A stretch of DNA of 64,000 bases from Streptomyces sp. NRRL F-5123 (GTDB lineage Bacteria; Actinomycetota; Actinomycetes; Streptomycetales; Streptomycetaceae). Position numbers and translations under genes: made by a program. The first letter of the stretch is position 1, and the number at the start of each line of letters is the position of its first letter. The notes beneath the pieces were generated by a model, which saw only the letters and a program-made list of their open reading frames with translations, searched no databases and was not told the DNA's origin. The DNA is taken from the NCBI RefSeq assembly GCF_000721495.1, contig NZ_JOHY01000025.1, positions 25,297 to 89,296 on the forward strand, given 5' to 3'. This document shows, one piece after another, positions 53,509 to 61,174 of this stretch.

Positions 53509-54870
53509 TCAGAGCTTCGCCCAGGCCCGCGTCAGGACGTCCCGCAGGATGGCCTCGATCTCGTCGAAGAGCTGCTGCCCGGCGACGAGCGGCGGGGCGA
53601 GCTGGATCACCGGGTCGCCGCGGTCGTCGGCGCGGCAGTAGAGGCCGTTCGCGAACAGCTCGCGGGACAGGAAGCCGTAGAGGACGCGCTCGGTCTCCTC
53701 CGGCGTGAAGGTCTCCTTGGTGGCCTTGTCCTTGACCAGTTCGATGCCGTGGAAGTAGCCGCTGCCGCGCACGTCGCCGACGACGGGCAGGTCGCGCAGC
53801 CGGTCGAGGGTGGCGCGGAAGTCCGCCTCGTGGTCCCGTACGCGCCGGTTCAGGCCCTCGCGGTCGAGCAGGTCGAGGTTGGCGAGCGCGACCGCGGCGG
53901 AGACCGGATGGCCGCCGAACGTGTAGCCGTGCAGGAAGGCCTCGCCGCCGCGGTGGAAGGGCTCGGCCACCCGGTCGGAGACGATGCAGGCGCCGATCGG
54001 CGAGTAGCCGGACGTCATGCCCTTGGCACAGGTGATCATGTCCGGCACATAGCCGTACCGCTCGCAGCCGAAGGTCGTGCCGAGCCGCCCGAAGGCGCAG
54101 ATCACCTCGTCGGAGACGAGCAGTACGCCGTGCCGGTCGCAGATCTCCCGCACCCGCGGGAAGTAGCCGGGCGGCGGCGGGAAGCAGCCGCCGGCGTTCT
54201 GCACCGGCTCCAGGAAGACCGCCGCCACCGTGTCGGGGCCCTCGAAGAGGATCTGCTCCTCGATCCGGTCGGCGGCCCAGCGGCCGAAGGCCTCGGGGTC
54301 GTCGCCGTGCACGGGTGCCCGGTAGATGTTCGTGTTGGGCACCCTGAACGCGCCCGGCACGAGCGGTTCGAACGGCGCCTTGAGCGCGGGCAGGCCGGTG
54401 ATGGACAGCGCGCCGTGCGGGGTGCCGTGGTACGCGACGGCCCGCGAGATCACCTTGTACCTTCCCGGGTTGCCGGTGAGCTTGTGGTATTGCTTCGCCA
54501 GCTTCCACGCCGTCTCGACGGCCTCGCCGCCGCCGGTGGTGAAGAAGACCTTGTCCAGGTCGCCGGGCGCGAGGTGGGCCAGCCGCTCGGCCAGCTCCAC
54601 CGCCCGGGGGTGCGCGTAGCCCCAGATGGGGAAGTACGCCAGCTCCGCCGCCTGCCGGGCGGCGGTCTCGGCGAGCTCGCGCCGCCCGTGGCCGGCGTTG
54701 ACCACGAACAGCCCGCTGAGCCCGTCGATGTAGCGCTTGCCGCGGTCGTCGTGGATGTACGCGCCCTCGCCGCGCACGATGACCGGCACGGGCGTGTCCG
54801 CGTAGTCCCCCATCCGGGTGAAGTGCATCCACAGGTGGTCGTACGCCGTGGCCGGCGTGCGTGCGCTCAT
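53509..54870 (-). CDS. Class III aminotransferase (diamine/omega-amino acid type)
   Basis: 453-residue PLP enzyme of the omega-aminotransferase group. GLSGLFVVNAGHGRRELAE and TTGGGEAVETAWKLAKQYH mark the PLP phosphate pocket, LLVSDEVICAFGRLGTTFGC holds the cofactor Asp, and CAKGMTSGYSPIGA holds the Schiff-base Lys. The neighbouring aminoaldehyde dehydrogenase and Lrp regulator point to putrescine or cadaverine (or beta-alanine) as amino donor; the acceptor is not evident. ATG 54870 is two bases after the regulator's stop, so the two form one operon. Confidence 0.92.
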   Translation of the reverse strand: MSARTPATAYDHLWMHFTRMGDYADTPVPVIVRGEGAYIHDDRGKRYIDGLSGLFVVNAGHGRRELAETAARQAAELAYFPIWGYAHPRAVELAERLAHLAPGDLDKVFFTTGGGEAVETAWKLAKQYHKLTGNPGRYKVISRAVAYHGTPHGALSITGLPALKAPFEPLVPGAFRVPNTNIYRAPVHGDDPEAFGRWAADRIEEQILFEGPDTVAAVFLEPVQNAGGCFPPPPGYFPRVREICDRHGVLLVSDEVICAFGRLGTTFGCERYGYVPDMITCAKGMTSGYSPIGACIVSDRVAEPFHRGGEAFLHGYTFGGHPVSAAVALANLDLLDREGLNRRVRDHEADFRATLDRLRDLPVVGDVRGSGYFHGIELVKDKATKETFTPEETERVLYGFLSRELFANGLYCRADDRGDPVIQLAPPLVAGQQLFDEIEAILRDVLTRAWAKL

Positions 54871-54872
54871 GG

Positions 54873-55349
54873 CTATCGCGTTCCCCAGGAGTAGGTCTGC
54901 TTCCGGAGCCCCAGGTAGACGAAGCTCTCGGTGGACCGCACGCCGGGCAGCGCGCGGATCCGCTTGTTGATCAGCTCCAGCAGGTGGTCGTCGTCCTCGG
55001 CGACGAGCTCGGCGAGCAGGTCGAAGGAGCCCGCGGTCACCACCACGTACTCCACCTCGTCCAGCCCGGCCAGGGCGCCGGCGACCGCTTCGACGTCACC
55101 GTCCACGGTTATGCCGACCATCGCCTGCCGCCGGAAGCCGACGGTGAGCGGGTCGGTCACCGCGACGATCTGCATCACGCCCTGGTCGAGCAGCTTCTGC
55201 ACGCGCTGCCGCACCGCCGCCTCGGACAGGCCCACGGCCTTGCCGATCGCCGCGTAGGGGCGGCGGCCGTCCTCCTGGAGCTGTCCGATGATCGCCTTCG
55301 ACACCGCGTCGAGGGCGGGTCGCGCGCCGTTCGTGTCACGTGTGGCCAC
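54873..55349 (-). CDS. Lrp/AsnC family regulator
   Basis: 158-residue leucine-responsive-type regulator. The N-terminal winged helix is LDAVSKAIIGQLQEDGRRPYAAIGKAVGLSEAAVRQRVQKLLDQG, followed by an effector-binding RAM domain (AMVGITVDGDVEAVAGALAGLDEVEYVVVTAGSFDLLAELVAEDD). GTG 55349 gives the expected length; the frame stays open upstream but that part is not family sequence. It is divergent from the aldehyde dehydrogenase and ends two bases before the aminotransferase gene, so it probably controls both according to an amine or amino acid. Confidence 0.9.
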   Translation of the reverse strand: MATRDTNGARPALDAVSKAIIGQLQEDGRRPYAAIGKAVGLSEAAVRQRVQKLLDQGVMQIVAVTDPLTVGFRRQAMVGITVDGDVEAVAGALAGLDEVEYVVVTAGSFDLLAELVAEDDDHLLELINKRIRALPGVRSTESFVYLGLRKQTYSWGTR

Positions 55350-55379
55350 CCGGCCCACTGTGCAGGAGACTTTGACGGT

Positions 55380-55418
55380 CCTGCAAGCCGAAACCGATGA
55401 AATACGCAGTCTTGCAGG
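55380..55418. promoter_or_regulatory. Inverted repeat CCTGCAAG - CTTGCAGG, candidate Lrp operator
   Basis: CCTGCAAG (55380-55387) and CTTGCAGG (55411-55418) are perfect inverted 8-mers separated by 23 bases, in the 205-base divergent region between the Lrp/AsnC gene and the aldehyde dehydrogenase. The spacing (31 bases centre to centre) puts both on the same DNA face, fitting an Lrp-type oligomer. Confidence 0.5.
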
Positions 55419-55554
55419 CGGAGATTCACTGATTCGGTCGTTGTCGGGAGGCGGGTATGTCGGATCCCGCAGCCGTCGGGCTAGGCTGGGTACTGTCTCA
55501 GTCTGTGGACACCCGACACAGCAGCACGATCCGGACGACCAGGGAGCAAACGCC

Positions 55555-56988
55555 GTGACCGAACTCCGCACTCTGCGCAACCACATCGACGGAGAGTTCC
55601 GCGCCGCCGCGGACGGCCGCACCACGCAGGTGGTCAACCCGGCGACCGGTGACGTCTACGCCACCGCGCCGCTGTCGGGCGCCGCCGACGTCGATGCGGC
55701 GATGGCGGCCGCGGCCGCCGCCTTCCCCGGCTGGCGCGACACGACGCCCTCCGACCGGCAGAAGGCGCTGCTGCGGATCGCCGACGCGGTCGAGGCCCGC
55801 GCCGCCGAGCTGGTCGAGGCCGAGAGCGAGAACACCGGCAAGCCCGTCGGGCTGACCATGAGCGAGGAGATCCCGCCCATGGTCGACCAGATCCGCTTCT
55901 TCGCCGGCGCCGCCCGCATGCTGGAGGGCCGCTCCGCGGGCGAGTACATGGAGGGAATGACGTCCTTCGTGCGGCGCGAGCCGATCGGGGTGTGCGCGCA
56001 GGTCGCGCCGTGGAACTACCCGATGATGATGGCGGTGTGGAAGTTCGCCCCGGCCATCGCCGCGGGCAACACCGTGGTGCTCAAGCCCTCCGACACCACA
56101 CCCGCCTCCACGGTGCTGCTCGCCGGGATCATGGCGGAGTTCCTGCCGAAGGGCGTCTTCAACGTCGTCTGCGGCGACCGCGACACCGGCCGGCTCATGG
56201 TCGAGCACCGTGTCCCGGCGATGGCGTCCATCACCGGCTCGGTCCGCGCCGGCATGGAGGTGGCCGGCTCCGCCGCCCGCGACCTCAAGCGTGTCCACCT
56301 CGAACTGGGCGGCAAGGCCCCGGTGGTGGTCTTCGAGGACGTCGACATCCCGCGCGCCGTCCAGGACATCGCGGTGGCCGGCTACTTCAACGCGGGCCAG
56401 GACTGCACCGCCGCGACCCGCGTGCTGGTGCACGAGTCGATCCACCAGGAGTTCACCGCCGCGCTCGCCAAGGCCGCCGCCGAGACGAAGACCGGCCTGC
56501 CGACGGACGAGGACGTGCTGTACGGCCCGCTCAACAACGCCGGCCAGCTGGAGCGGGTCAGCGGCTTCATCGACCGGCTGCCCGCGCACGCCAAGGTCGA
56601 GACGGGCGGCTTCCGGGTCGGCGAGGTCGGGTACTACTTCGCGCCCACCGTCGTCTCGGGCCTGCGGCAGGACGACGAGATCGTCCGGCACGAGGTCTTC
56701 GGCCCGGTCATCACCGTGCAGTCCTTCACCGACGAGGACCAGGCCGTCGAGTGGGCCAACGGCGTGGAGTACGCGCTCGCCTCCTCGGTGTGGACCCGCG
56801 ACCACGCGCGCGCCATGCGGATGTCGCGGCGGCTGGACTTCGGCTGCGTGTGGATCAACACCCACATCCCGCTGGTCGCCGAGATGCCGCACGGCGGCTT
56901 CAAGAAGTCCGGCTACGGCAAGGACCTTTCGGCGTACGGCTTCGAGGACTACACGCGCGTCAAGCACGTGATGACGTCCCTGGACTGA
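55555..56988 (+). CDS. Gamma-aminobutyraldehyde dehydrogenase-like aldehyde dehydrogenase
   Basis: 477-residue NAD-dependent dehydrogenase. The cofactor motif ITGSVRAGMEVAGSAA, catalytic Glu in LELGGKAPVVVFEDVD and catalytic Cys in FNAGQDCTAATRVLV are present, and APWNYPMMMAVWKFAPAIAAG is the substrate-channel block. Aldehydes from putrescine deamination fit the adjacent aminotransferase; betaine aldehyde is an alternative. GTG 55555 follows ACCAGGGAGC. It is divergent from the Lrp gene and convergent (5 bases) with the GDPD gene. Confidence 0.9.
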   Translation: MTELRTLRNHIDGEFRAAADGRTTQVVNPATGDVYATAPLSGAADVDAAMAAAAAAFPGWRDTTPSDRQKALLRIADAVEARAAELVEAESENTGKPVGLTMSEEIPPMVDQIRFFAGAARMLEGRSAGEYMEGMTSFVRREPIGVCAQVAPWNYPMMMAVWKFAPAIAAGNTVVLKPSDTTPASTVLLAGIMAEFLPKGVFNVVCGDRDTGRLMVEHRVPAMASITGSVRAGMEVAGSAARDLKRVHLELGGKAPVVVFEDVDIPRAVQDIAVAGYFNAGQDCTAATRVLVHESIHQEFTAALAKAAAETKTGLPTDEDVLYGPLNNAGQLERVSGFIDRLPAHAKVETGGFRVGEVGYYFAPTVVSGLRQDDEIVRHEVFGPVITVQSFTDEDQAVEWANGVEYALASSVWTRDHARAMRMSRRLDFGCVWINTHIPLVAEMPHGGFKKSGYGKDLSAYGFEDYTRVKHVMTSLD

Positions 56989-56993
56989 GCCCC

Positions 56994-57683
56994 TCAGGCG
57001 CGGGCGCGGCGGGCGACGAGCCGCTGCAGCGACGCGAGCCGGTTGGTGGTGATCGAGTCGGCCCCGAGCGCCAGCAGCCGGCGCATCGAGGGCGGCCAGT
57101 CCGCCGTCCACGCCGCCACCAGCAGGCCGCGCTCGCGCGCGAAGCCCATCGTGGCCGCGTTGACCAGCCCGAAGCGCAGGTTCAGCCAGCGCGGAGCCAC
57201 CGCCTCGAGCAGTGCGTCCGCGGGCCGGGCCGAGGTCTTCCAGGTCAGCGCGATCTCGGCGGCCGGGTCCGCGGCCCGCACCGCGCGCATCGCCGAAAGC
57301 CCGCCGCAGTAGTAGACGCGCTCGCCCGCGCCCGCCGCCCGGACCGCCGCCAGCGTAGGCGGAACCTGCGCGGTCTCGGTCAGGTCCAGCAGCATCCGGC
57401 CGCGCGCGTGCCGGTCCAGCTCGGCCAGCGCGGCCCCGAGCGTCGGCACGCCGCCGCGGGTGGCGTCCGCGACCTGGTCGAGCGTGAGCGCGTCGACCTC
57501 CCGCGGGTGGCCCCAGAGCCGGTCCAGCGACCGGTCGTGCAGCAGCACCGGCACCCCGTCGCGCGTCAGCCGCACGTCCACCTCCACCGCGTCCGCGCCC
57601 TTGAGCAGCGCCGAGCGCACCGACGGCAGGGTGTTCTCGCGGTGTTCGTACGGATCGCCGCGGTGGGCGACGGCCGTCACCAT
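56994..57683 (-). CDS. Glycerophosphodiester phosphodiesterase
   Basis: 229-residue TIM-barrel enzyme that splits glycerophosphodiesters into glycerol-3-phosphate and alcohol. It starts VTAVAHRGDPYEHRENTLPSV with catalytic His and the metal-binding pair in GADAVEVDVRLTRDGVPVLLHD (second His), and ends with LGADSITTNRLASL. No signal peptide, so cytoplasmic. ATG 57683 overlaps the end of the adenosine deaminase gene by 7 bases, giving translational coupling. Confidence 0.93.
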   Translation of the reverse strand: MVTAVAHRGDPYEHRENTLPSVRSALLKGADAVEVDVRLTRDGVPVLLHDRSLDRLWGHPREVDALTLDQVADATRGGVPTLGAALAELDRHARGRMLLDLTETAQVPPTLAAVRAAGAGERVYYCGGLSAMRAVRAADPAAEIALTWKTSARPADALLEAVAPRWLNLRFGLVNAATMGFARERGLLVAAWTADWPPSMRRLLALGADSITTNRLASLQRLVARRARA

Positions 57684-58711
57684 GCCGCGGTGTACGCGTC
57701 GATCTCGGCGGTGATCCGCGCCTTGCCGGGCGCGTCGAGGAAGGACGCCTCCACGGCGTTCTTCGCCAGCGCCGCGACACCGCGGTGGTCCAGCTCCAGC
57801 AGCCGGGCGGCCACCGCGTACTCGGTGTTGAGGTCGGTGCCGAACATGGGCGGGTCGTCGCTGTTGACGGTGACCAGGACGCCCGCCGCGACCATCTGCC
57901 GTATCGGGTGCTCGTCGAGGGTGGCGACCGCGCGGGTGGCGATGTTGGAGGTCGGGCAGACCTCCAGCGGGATCCGGTGCTCGGCCAGGTGCTCCAGCAG
58001 CCGCGGGTCGCCCGCCGCGCTCGTGCCGTGTCCGATCCGCTCGGCGCCCAGCTCGCGCAGCGCGTCCCACACCGTCTCCGGGCCCGTGGTCTCCCCGGCG
58101 TGCGGCACGCTGTGCAGCCCGGCGGCCCGGGCCCGGTCGAAGTACGGCTTGAACTGCGGGCGCGGCACCCCTATCTCGGGCCCGCCCAGGCCGAAGGACA
58201 CCAGACCGTCGGGCCGCAGGTCCACGGCCATCCGCGCGGTCTCCTCGGCGGAGGCCAGCCCCGCCTCGCCCGGGATGTCGAAGCACCAGCGCAGCGTCAC
58301 CCCGAGCTCCGCCTCGGCGGCCTTGCGCGCGTCCTCGATCGCCGCCATGAACTCCCGGTCCGGGATGCCGCGCCGGGTCGAGCTGTACGGGGTCACCGTC
58401 AGCTCGGCGTAGCGCACGTTCTGCCGCGCCATGTCCCGCGCCACCTCGAAGGTGAGCAGCCGTACGTCCTCGGCGTCCCGGATGAGGTCGACGACCGACA
58501 GGTAGACCTGGATGAAGTGCGCGAAGTCCCGGAAGCTGAAGTAGTCGGCGAGCGCCTCCGGGTCGGCCGGCACCGCCGAGTCCCGGTGCCGCGCGGCCAG
58601 CTCCGCCACGATCCGCGGCGACGCGGACCCCACGTGGTGGACGTGCAGTTCGGCCTTCGGCAGCCCGGCGATGAAGGTGTCGAGCCCGCCTGCGGCGGCG
58701 CTGTCGGGCAT
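57677..58711 (-). CDS. add: Adenosine deaminase family protein
   Basis: 344-residue TIM-barrel purine deaminase converting adenosine to inosine. Metal ligands are in the N-terminal HVHHVGS (usual text HVHLEGA), SVPHAGE with catalytic Glu, GHGTSAAGDP and VTVNSDDPPMFG with the final Asp pair. The N-terminal HVHHVGS differs at LEG, which lines the ribose pocket in some members, so the substrate could be a modified adenine nucleoside. ATG 58711 starts MPDSAAAGGLD. It is transcribed ahead of the GDPD gene. Confidence 0.88.
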   Translation of the reverse strand: MPDSAAAGGLDTFIAGLPKAELHVHHVGSASPRIVAELAARHRDSAVPADPEALADYFSFRDFAHFIQVYLSVVDLIRDAEDVRLLTFEVARDMARQNVRYAELTVTPYSSTRRGIPDREFMAAIEDARKAAEAELGVTLRWCFDIPGEAGLASAEETARMAVDLRPDGLVSFGLGGPEIGVPRPQFKPYFDRARAAGLHSVPHAGETTGPETVWDALRELGAERIGHGTSAAGDPRLLEHLAEHRIPLEVCPTSNIATRAVATLDEHPIRQMVAAGVLVTVNSDDPPMFGTDLNTEYAVAARLLELDHRGVAALAKNAVEASFLDAPGKARITAEIDAYTAAW

Positions 58712-59092
58712 GCGGATCCTCCTGGGAGCGGGTGGCGGGCACCGGCTGCGGTGCCGCCTCATCGTAGAACGCCGTTCCCGCACCGCGTGCGGCCCGCCGG
58801 TGAAAGCGCAGGTGGGAAACGGGGGAGAGGGCTTCCCCGCGGTCGCCGCCGCGTAACCGAACCGCCGTAGCTGCTGCTCGCCGGGGTCGGCCGGCTGCTG
58901 GTCTTCTTCGTGGCGCCGATGGTCCACCAGGCCTCCACCGGTCCGTCCGGACCGGTTCCCTGGAGCAGGGCGGACCGGCGGGGTGTGAGCCGCGTCACTA
59001 CCGGTCGGTAGGAGAACCCGCGTAAGAACCGCCGTCCCGCCCGCTCTCCTCCGGTGACGGATGTGCGCCACGCGGCAGAAGGAGGAGCGGGC
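58712..59092. other. 381-base spacer with two palindromes, no gene seen
   Basis: The gap between the divergent add gene and the hypothetical gene at 59093 contains ACCGGTCC-GTCC-GGACCGGT (58937-58956, perfect) and CTACCG-GT-CGGTAG (58998-59011, perfect). The second is suited to a TetR- or GntR-type operator, the first to a hairpin or operator. Frames crossing the region have no conserved look. GAAGGAGGAG at about 59078-59087 is the binding site of the downstream gene. Confidence 0.45.
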
Positions 59093-59542
59093 ATGGGCAG
59101 CGCCGGAGCGAGGAGCGCGGTCGAGTGGCTGGTGTCGGCGGCACACGACCCGGCGGCCGTCCGCCGGGAATGGGAGAACAACCCGCTGGGAGTCGTCCTG
59201 CTGCCCGCCGGGCGGCTGTGGGACGTGCTGATCGTGCGCGGTGAGCTGGGCCACCCCACCCTGGACGTCCTGGCCGGCCTCGCCGGCCGGCCAGGACCCG
59301 TACTCGCCGACTTCGCCGACACGCGGCTCGGCTTCTTCGTCCCCGCGGGCACCACCGACCGCTGGCTGGCCGGCGGGGTGCGAGGGCTCGGCAGCGGAGC
59401 CTGGATCGTGGTCCCCTACCCCGGCCGCCCCACCGGCGGGGTGCGCTGGCTCGTCCCGCCGGACGGCACCGGGCACCTCACCGACCCCGAGGTGCTGGAG
59501 GCCGCGATGCACGAGGCGGCCGCGCAGCTCGCGGGCGGCTGA
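59093..59542 (+). CDS. Hypothetical protein related to the primase-like core
   Basis: 149-residue protein I do not recognise by name. The block LGVVLLPAGRLWDVLIV...PGPVLADFADTRLGFFVPAGT parallels VLLPTGRSFDVIEV...GPVLVTPAGRAQFFVAPG in the protein at 13038-13763, so both probably share a prim-pol-like fold piece. The cysteine group is missing here. The end (GVRWLVPPDGTGHLTDPEVLEAAMHEAA) seems regular and structured. A very strong site GAAGGAGGAG precedes ATG 59093. The next gene follows after 123 bases. Confidence 0.72.
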   Translation: MGSAGARSAVEWLVSAAHDPAAVRREWENNPLGVVLLPAGRLWDVLIVRGELGHPTLDVLAGLAGRPGPVLADFADTRLGFFVPAGTTDRWLAGGVRGLGSGAWIVVPYPGRPTGGVRWLVPPDGTGHLTDPEVLEAAMHEAAAQLAGG

Positions 59543-59665
59543 GCCCGGGAGCCGCGGAGCGGGCGCGGGCGCGTACCCGTACGGCCGCGCCCGCCGCGTG
59601 GTGCTTGTGGTGCGGCGCCCGGCGCGGCGAGACTGGCGGGACGACGACGGAAGAGGGGCCTGCCA

Positions 59666-61174
59666 GTGACACAGCCGCAGCGCATCACCCACTGGATCGC
59701 CGGCCGCCCCTGGACCGGCGCCGCCGTCCGCCACGGCGACGTCCACGACCCGGCAACCGGCGCCGTCACCGGGCGGGTCGACTTCGCCGCGGCGGAGGTC
59801 GTCGACGAGGCCGTGGCCGCCGCGCTCGACGCCTTCGCCGGCTGGCGGCACGCCTCCGTCGCCCGCCGCAGCGCGGTGCTCTTCGCCTTCCGCGAGCTGC
59901 TCAACGCCCGCCGCGAGGAACTGGCCGCCGTCGTCGTCGCCGAGCACGGCAAGATCCACGCCGACGCGCTCGGCGAGATCGCCCGCGGCCTGGAGGTCGT
60001 GGAGTACGCGTGCGGCATCCCGCACCTGCTCAAGGGCGGCTACACCGAGCAGGCCTCCACCGGGATCGACGTCTACTCGCTGCGCCAGCCGCTCGGCCCG
60101 GTCGCCGTCGTCTCGCCGTTCAACTTCCCCGCGATGGTCCCGATGTGGTTCTTCCCGCTCGCCGTCGCCGCGGGCAACACCGTCGTCGTCAAACCCTCCG
60201 AGAAGGACCCGTCGGCGGCGAACCTGCTGGCGGAGCTGTGGCGCGAGGCCGGGCTGCCGGACGGCGTCTTCAACGTCGTCCACGGCGACCGCGAGGCCGT
60301 CGACCGGCTGCTGGAGCACCCGGACGTGAAGGCCGTCTCCTTCGTCGGCTCCACCCCGGTCGCCCGGCACGTCTACGAGACCGCAACCCGGCACGGCAAG
60401 CGCGTCCAGGCGCTCGGCGGCGCCAAGAACCACATGCTCGTCCTGCCCGACGCCGACCTCGACCTCGCCGCGGACGCCGCCGTCAACGCCGGCTACGGCG
60501 CCGCGGGGGAGCGGTGCATGGCCGTCTCCGTGCTCGTCGCCGTCGACCCGGTCGGCGACGGACTGGTCGAAAGGGTCAAGCAGCGCATCGCCGGCCTCAC
60601 CGTCGGTCCGGGCTCCGAGCCCGAGTCGCACATGGGCCCGCTGGTCACCGGCGCCCACCGCGACCGCGTCACCTCCTACCTGGACGCCGGGGTCGCCGCG
60701 GGCGCAGAACTCGCCGTCGACGGCCGCAAGCACCCGCTGTCCGGCGCCGCCGCGGACGGCGGCTTCTGGCTCGGCCCGACCCTCTTCGACCGCGTCCGCC
60801 CCGGCATGCCGGTCTACGACGACGAGATCTTCGGCCCCGTGCTCAGCGTCGTCCGCGTCGCCTCGTACGACGAGGGCCTCGCCCTGGTCAACGCCAACCC
60901 GTACGGCAACGGCACCGCGCTCTTCACCAGCGACGGCGGCGCCGCCCGGCGCTTCCAGCACGAGGTCGAGGTCGGCATGGTCGGCATCAACGTGCCCATC
61001 CCGGTGCCCGTCGCCTACTACTCCTTCGGCGGCTGGAAGGCCTCGCTCTTCGGCGACACGCACGCCTACGGCGAGGACGGCGTGCGCTTCTTCACCCGCA
61101 CCAAGGCCGTCACCCAGCGCTGGCCCGACCCCTCACACGGCGGGATCAACCTCGGATTCCCCACCCACACCTGA
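59666..61174 (+). CDS. mmsA: Methylmalonate-semialdehyde dehydrogenase (acylating) family
   Basis: 502-residue CoA-dependent aldehyde dehydrogenase of the MmsA/IolA type. HWIAGRPW...DPATGAV at the start, PFNFPAMVPMWFFPLAVAAGN, LGGAKNHMLVLPDAD (Glu replaced in the catalytic-Glu position as usual for this family) and GERCMAVSVLVAV with catalytic Cys identify it. The end SLFGDTHAYGEDGVRFFTRTKAVTQRW is characteristic. It turns malonate or methylmalonate semialdehyde (from beta-alanine, valine or inositol) to acetyl- or propionyl-CoA, fitting a nearby omega-aminotransferase. Its last 42 bases overlap the convergent PAP2 gene. Confidence 0.92.
   Translation: MTQPQRITHWIAGRPWTGAAVRHGDVHDPATGAVTGRVDFAAAEVVDEAVAAALDAFAGWRHASVARRSAVLFAFRELLNARREELAAVVVAEHGKIHADALGEIARGLEVVEYACGIPHLLKGGYTEQASTGIDVYSLRQPLGPVAVVSPFNFPAMVPMWFFPLAVAAGNTVVVKPSEKDPSAANLLAELWREAGLPDGVFNVVHGDREAVDRLLEHPDVKAVSFVGSTPVARHVYETATRHGKRVQALGGAKNHMLVLPDADLDLAADAAVNAGYGAAGERCMAVSVLVAVDPVGDGLVERVKQRIAGLTVGPGSEPESHMGPLVTGAHRDRVTSYLDAGVAAGAELAVDGRKHPLSGAAADGGFWLGPTLFDRVRPGMPVYDDEIFGPVLSVVRVASYDEGLALVNANPYGNGTALFTSDGGAARRFQHEVEVGMVGINVPIPVPVAYYSFGGWKASLFGDTHAYGEDGVRFFTRTKAVTQRWPDPSHGGINLGFPTHT

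Noticed and set aside
55381..55545. Full promoter assignments in the Lrp/aldehyde dehydrogenase spacer
   Set aside because: TTGCAG and TAGGCT/TACTGT boxes exist but no pair has acceptable spacing to either start, so none is listed.
56994..58742. One 582-residue protein fusing adenosine deaminase and GDPD
   Set aside because: The upstream part of that frame is read in the wrong phase for the deaminase, whose own frame ends with TGA at 57677-57679; the GDPD start lies at 57683.
57677..61063. A 1128-codon minus-strand frame extending the adenosine deaminase gene upstream
   Set aside because: Only the last 344 codons are family sequence; the rest lies opposite mmsA and the 59093 gene and crosses an intergenic spacer.
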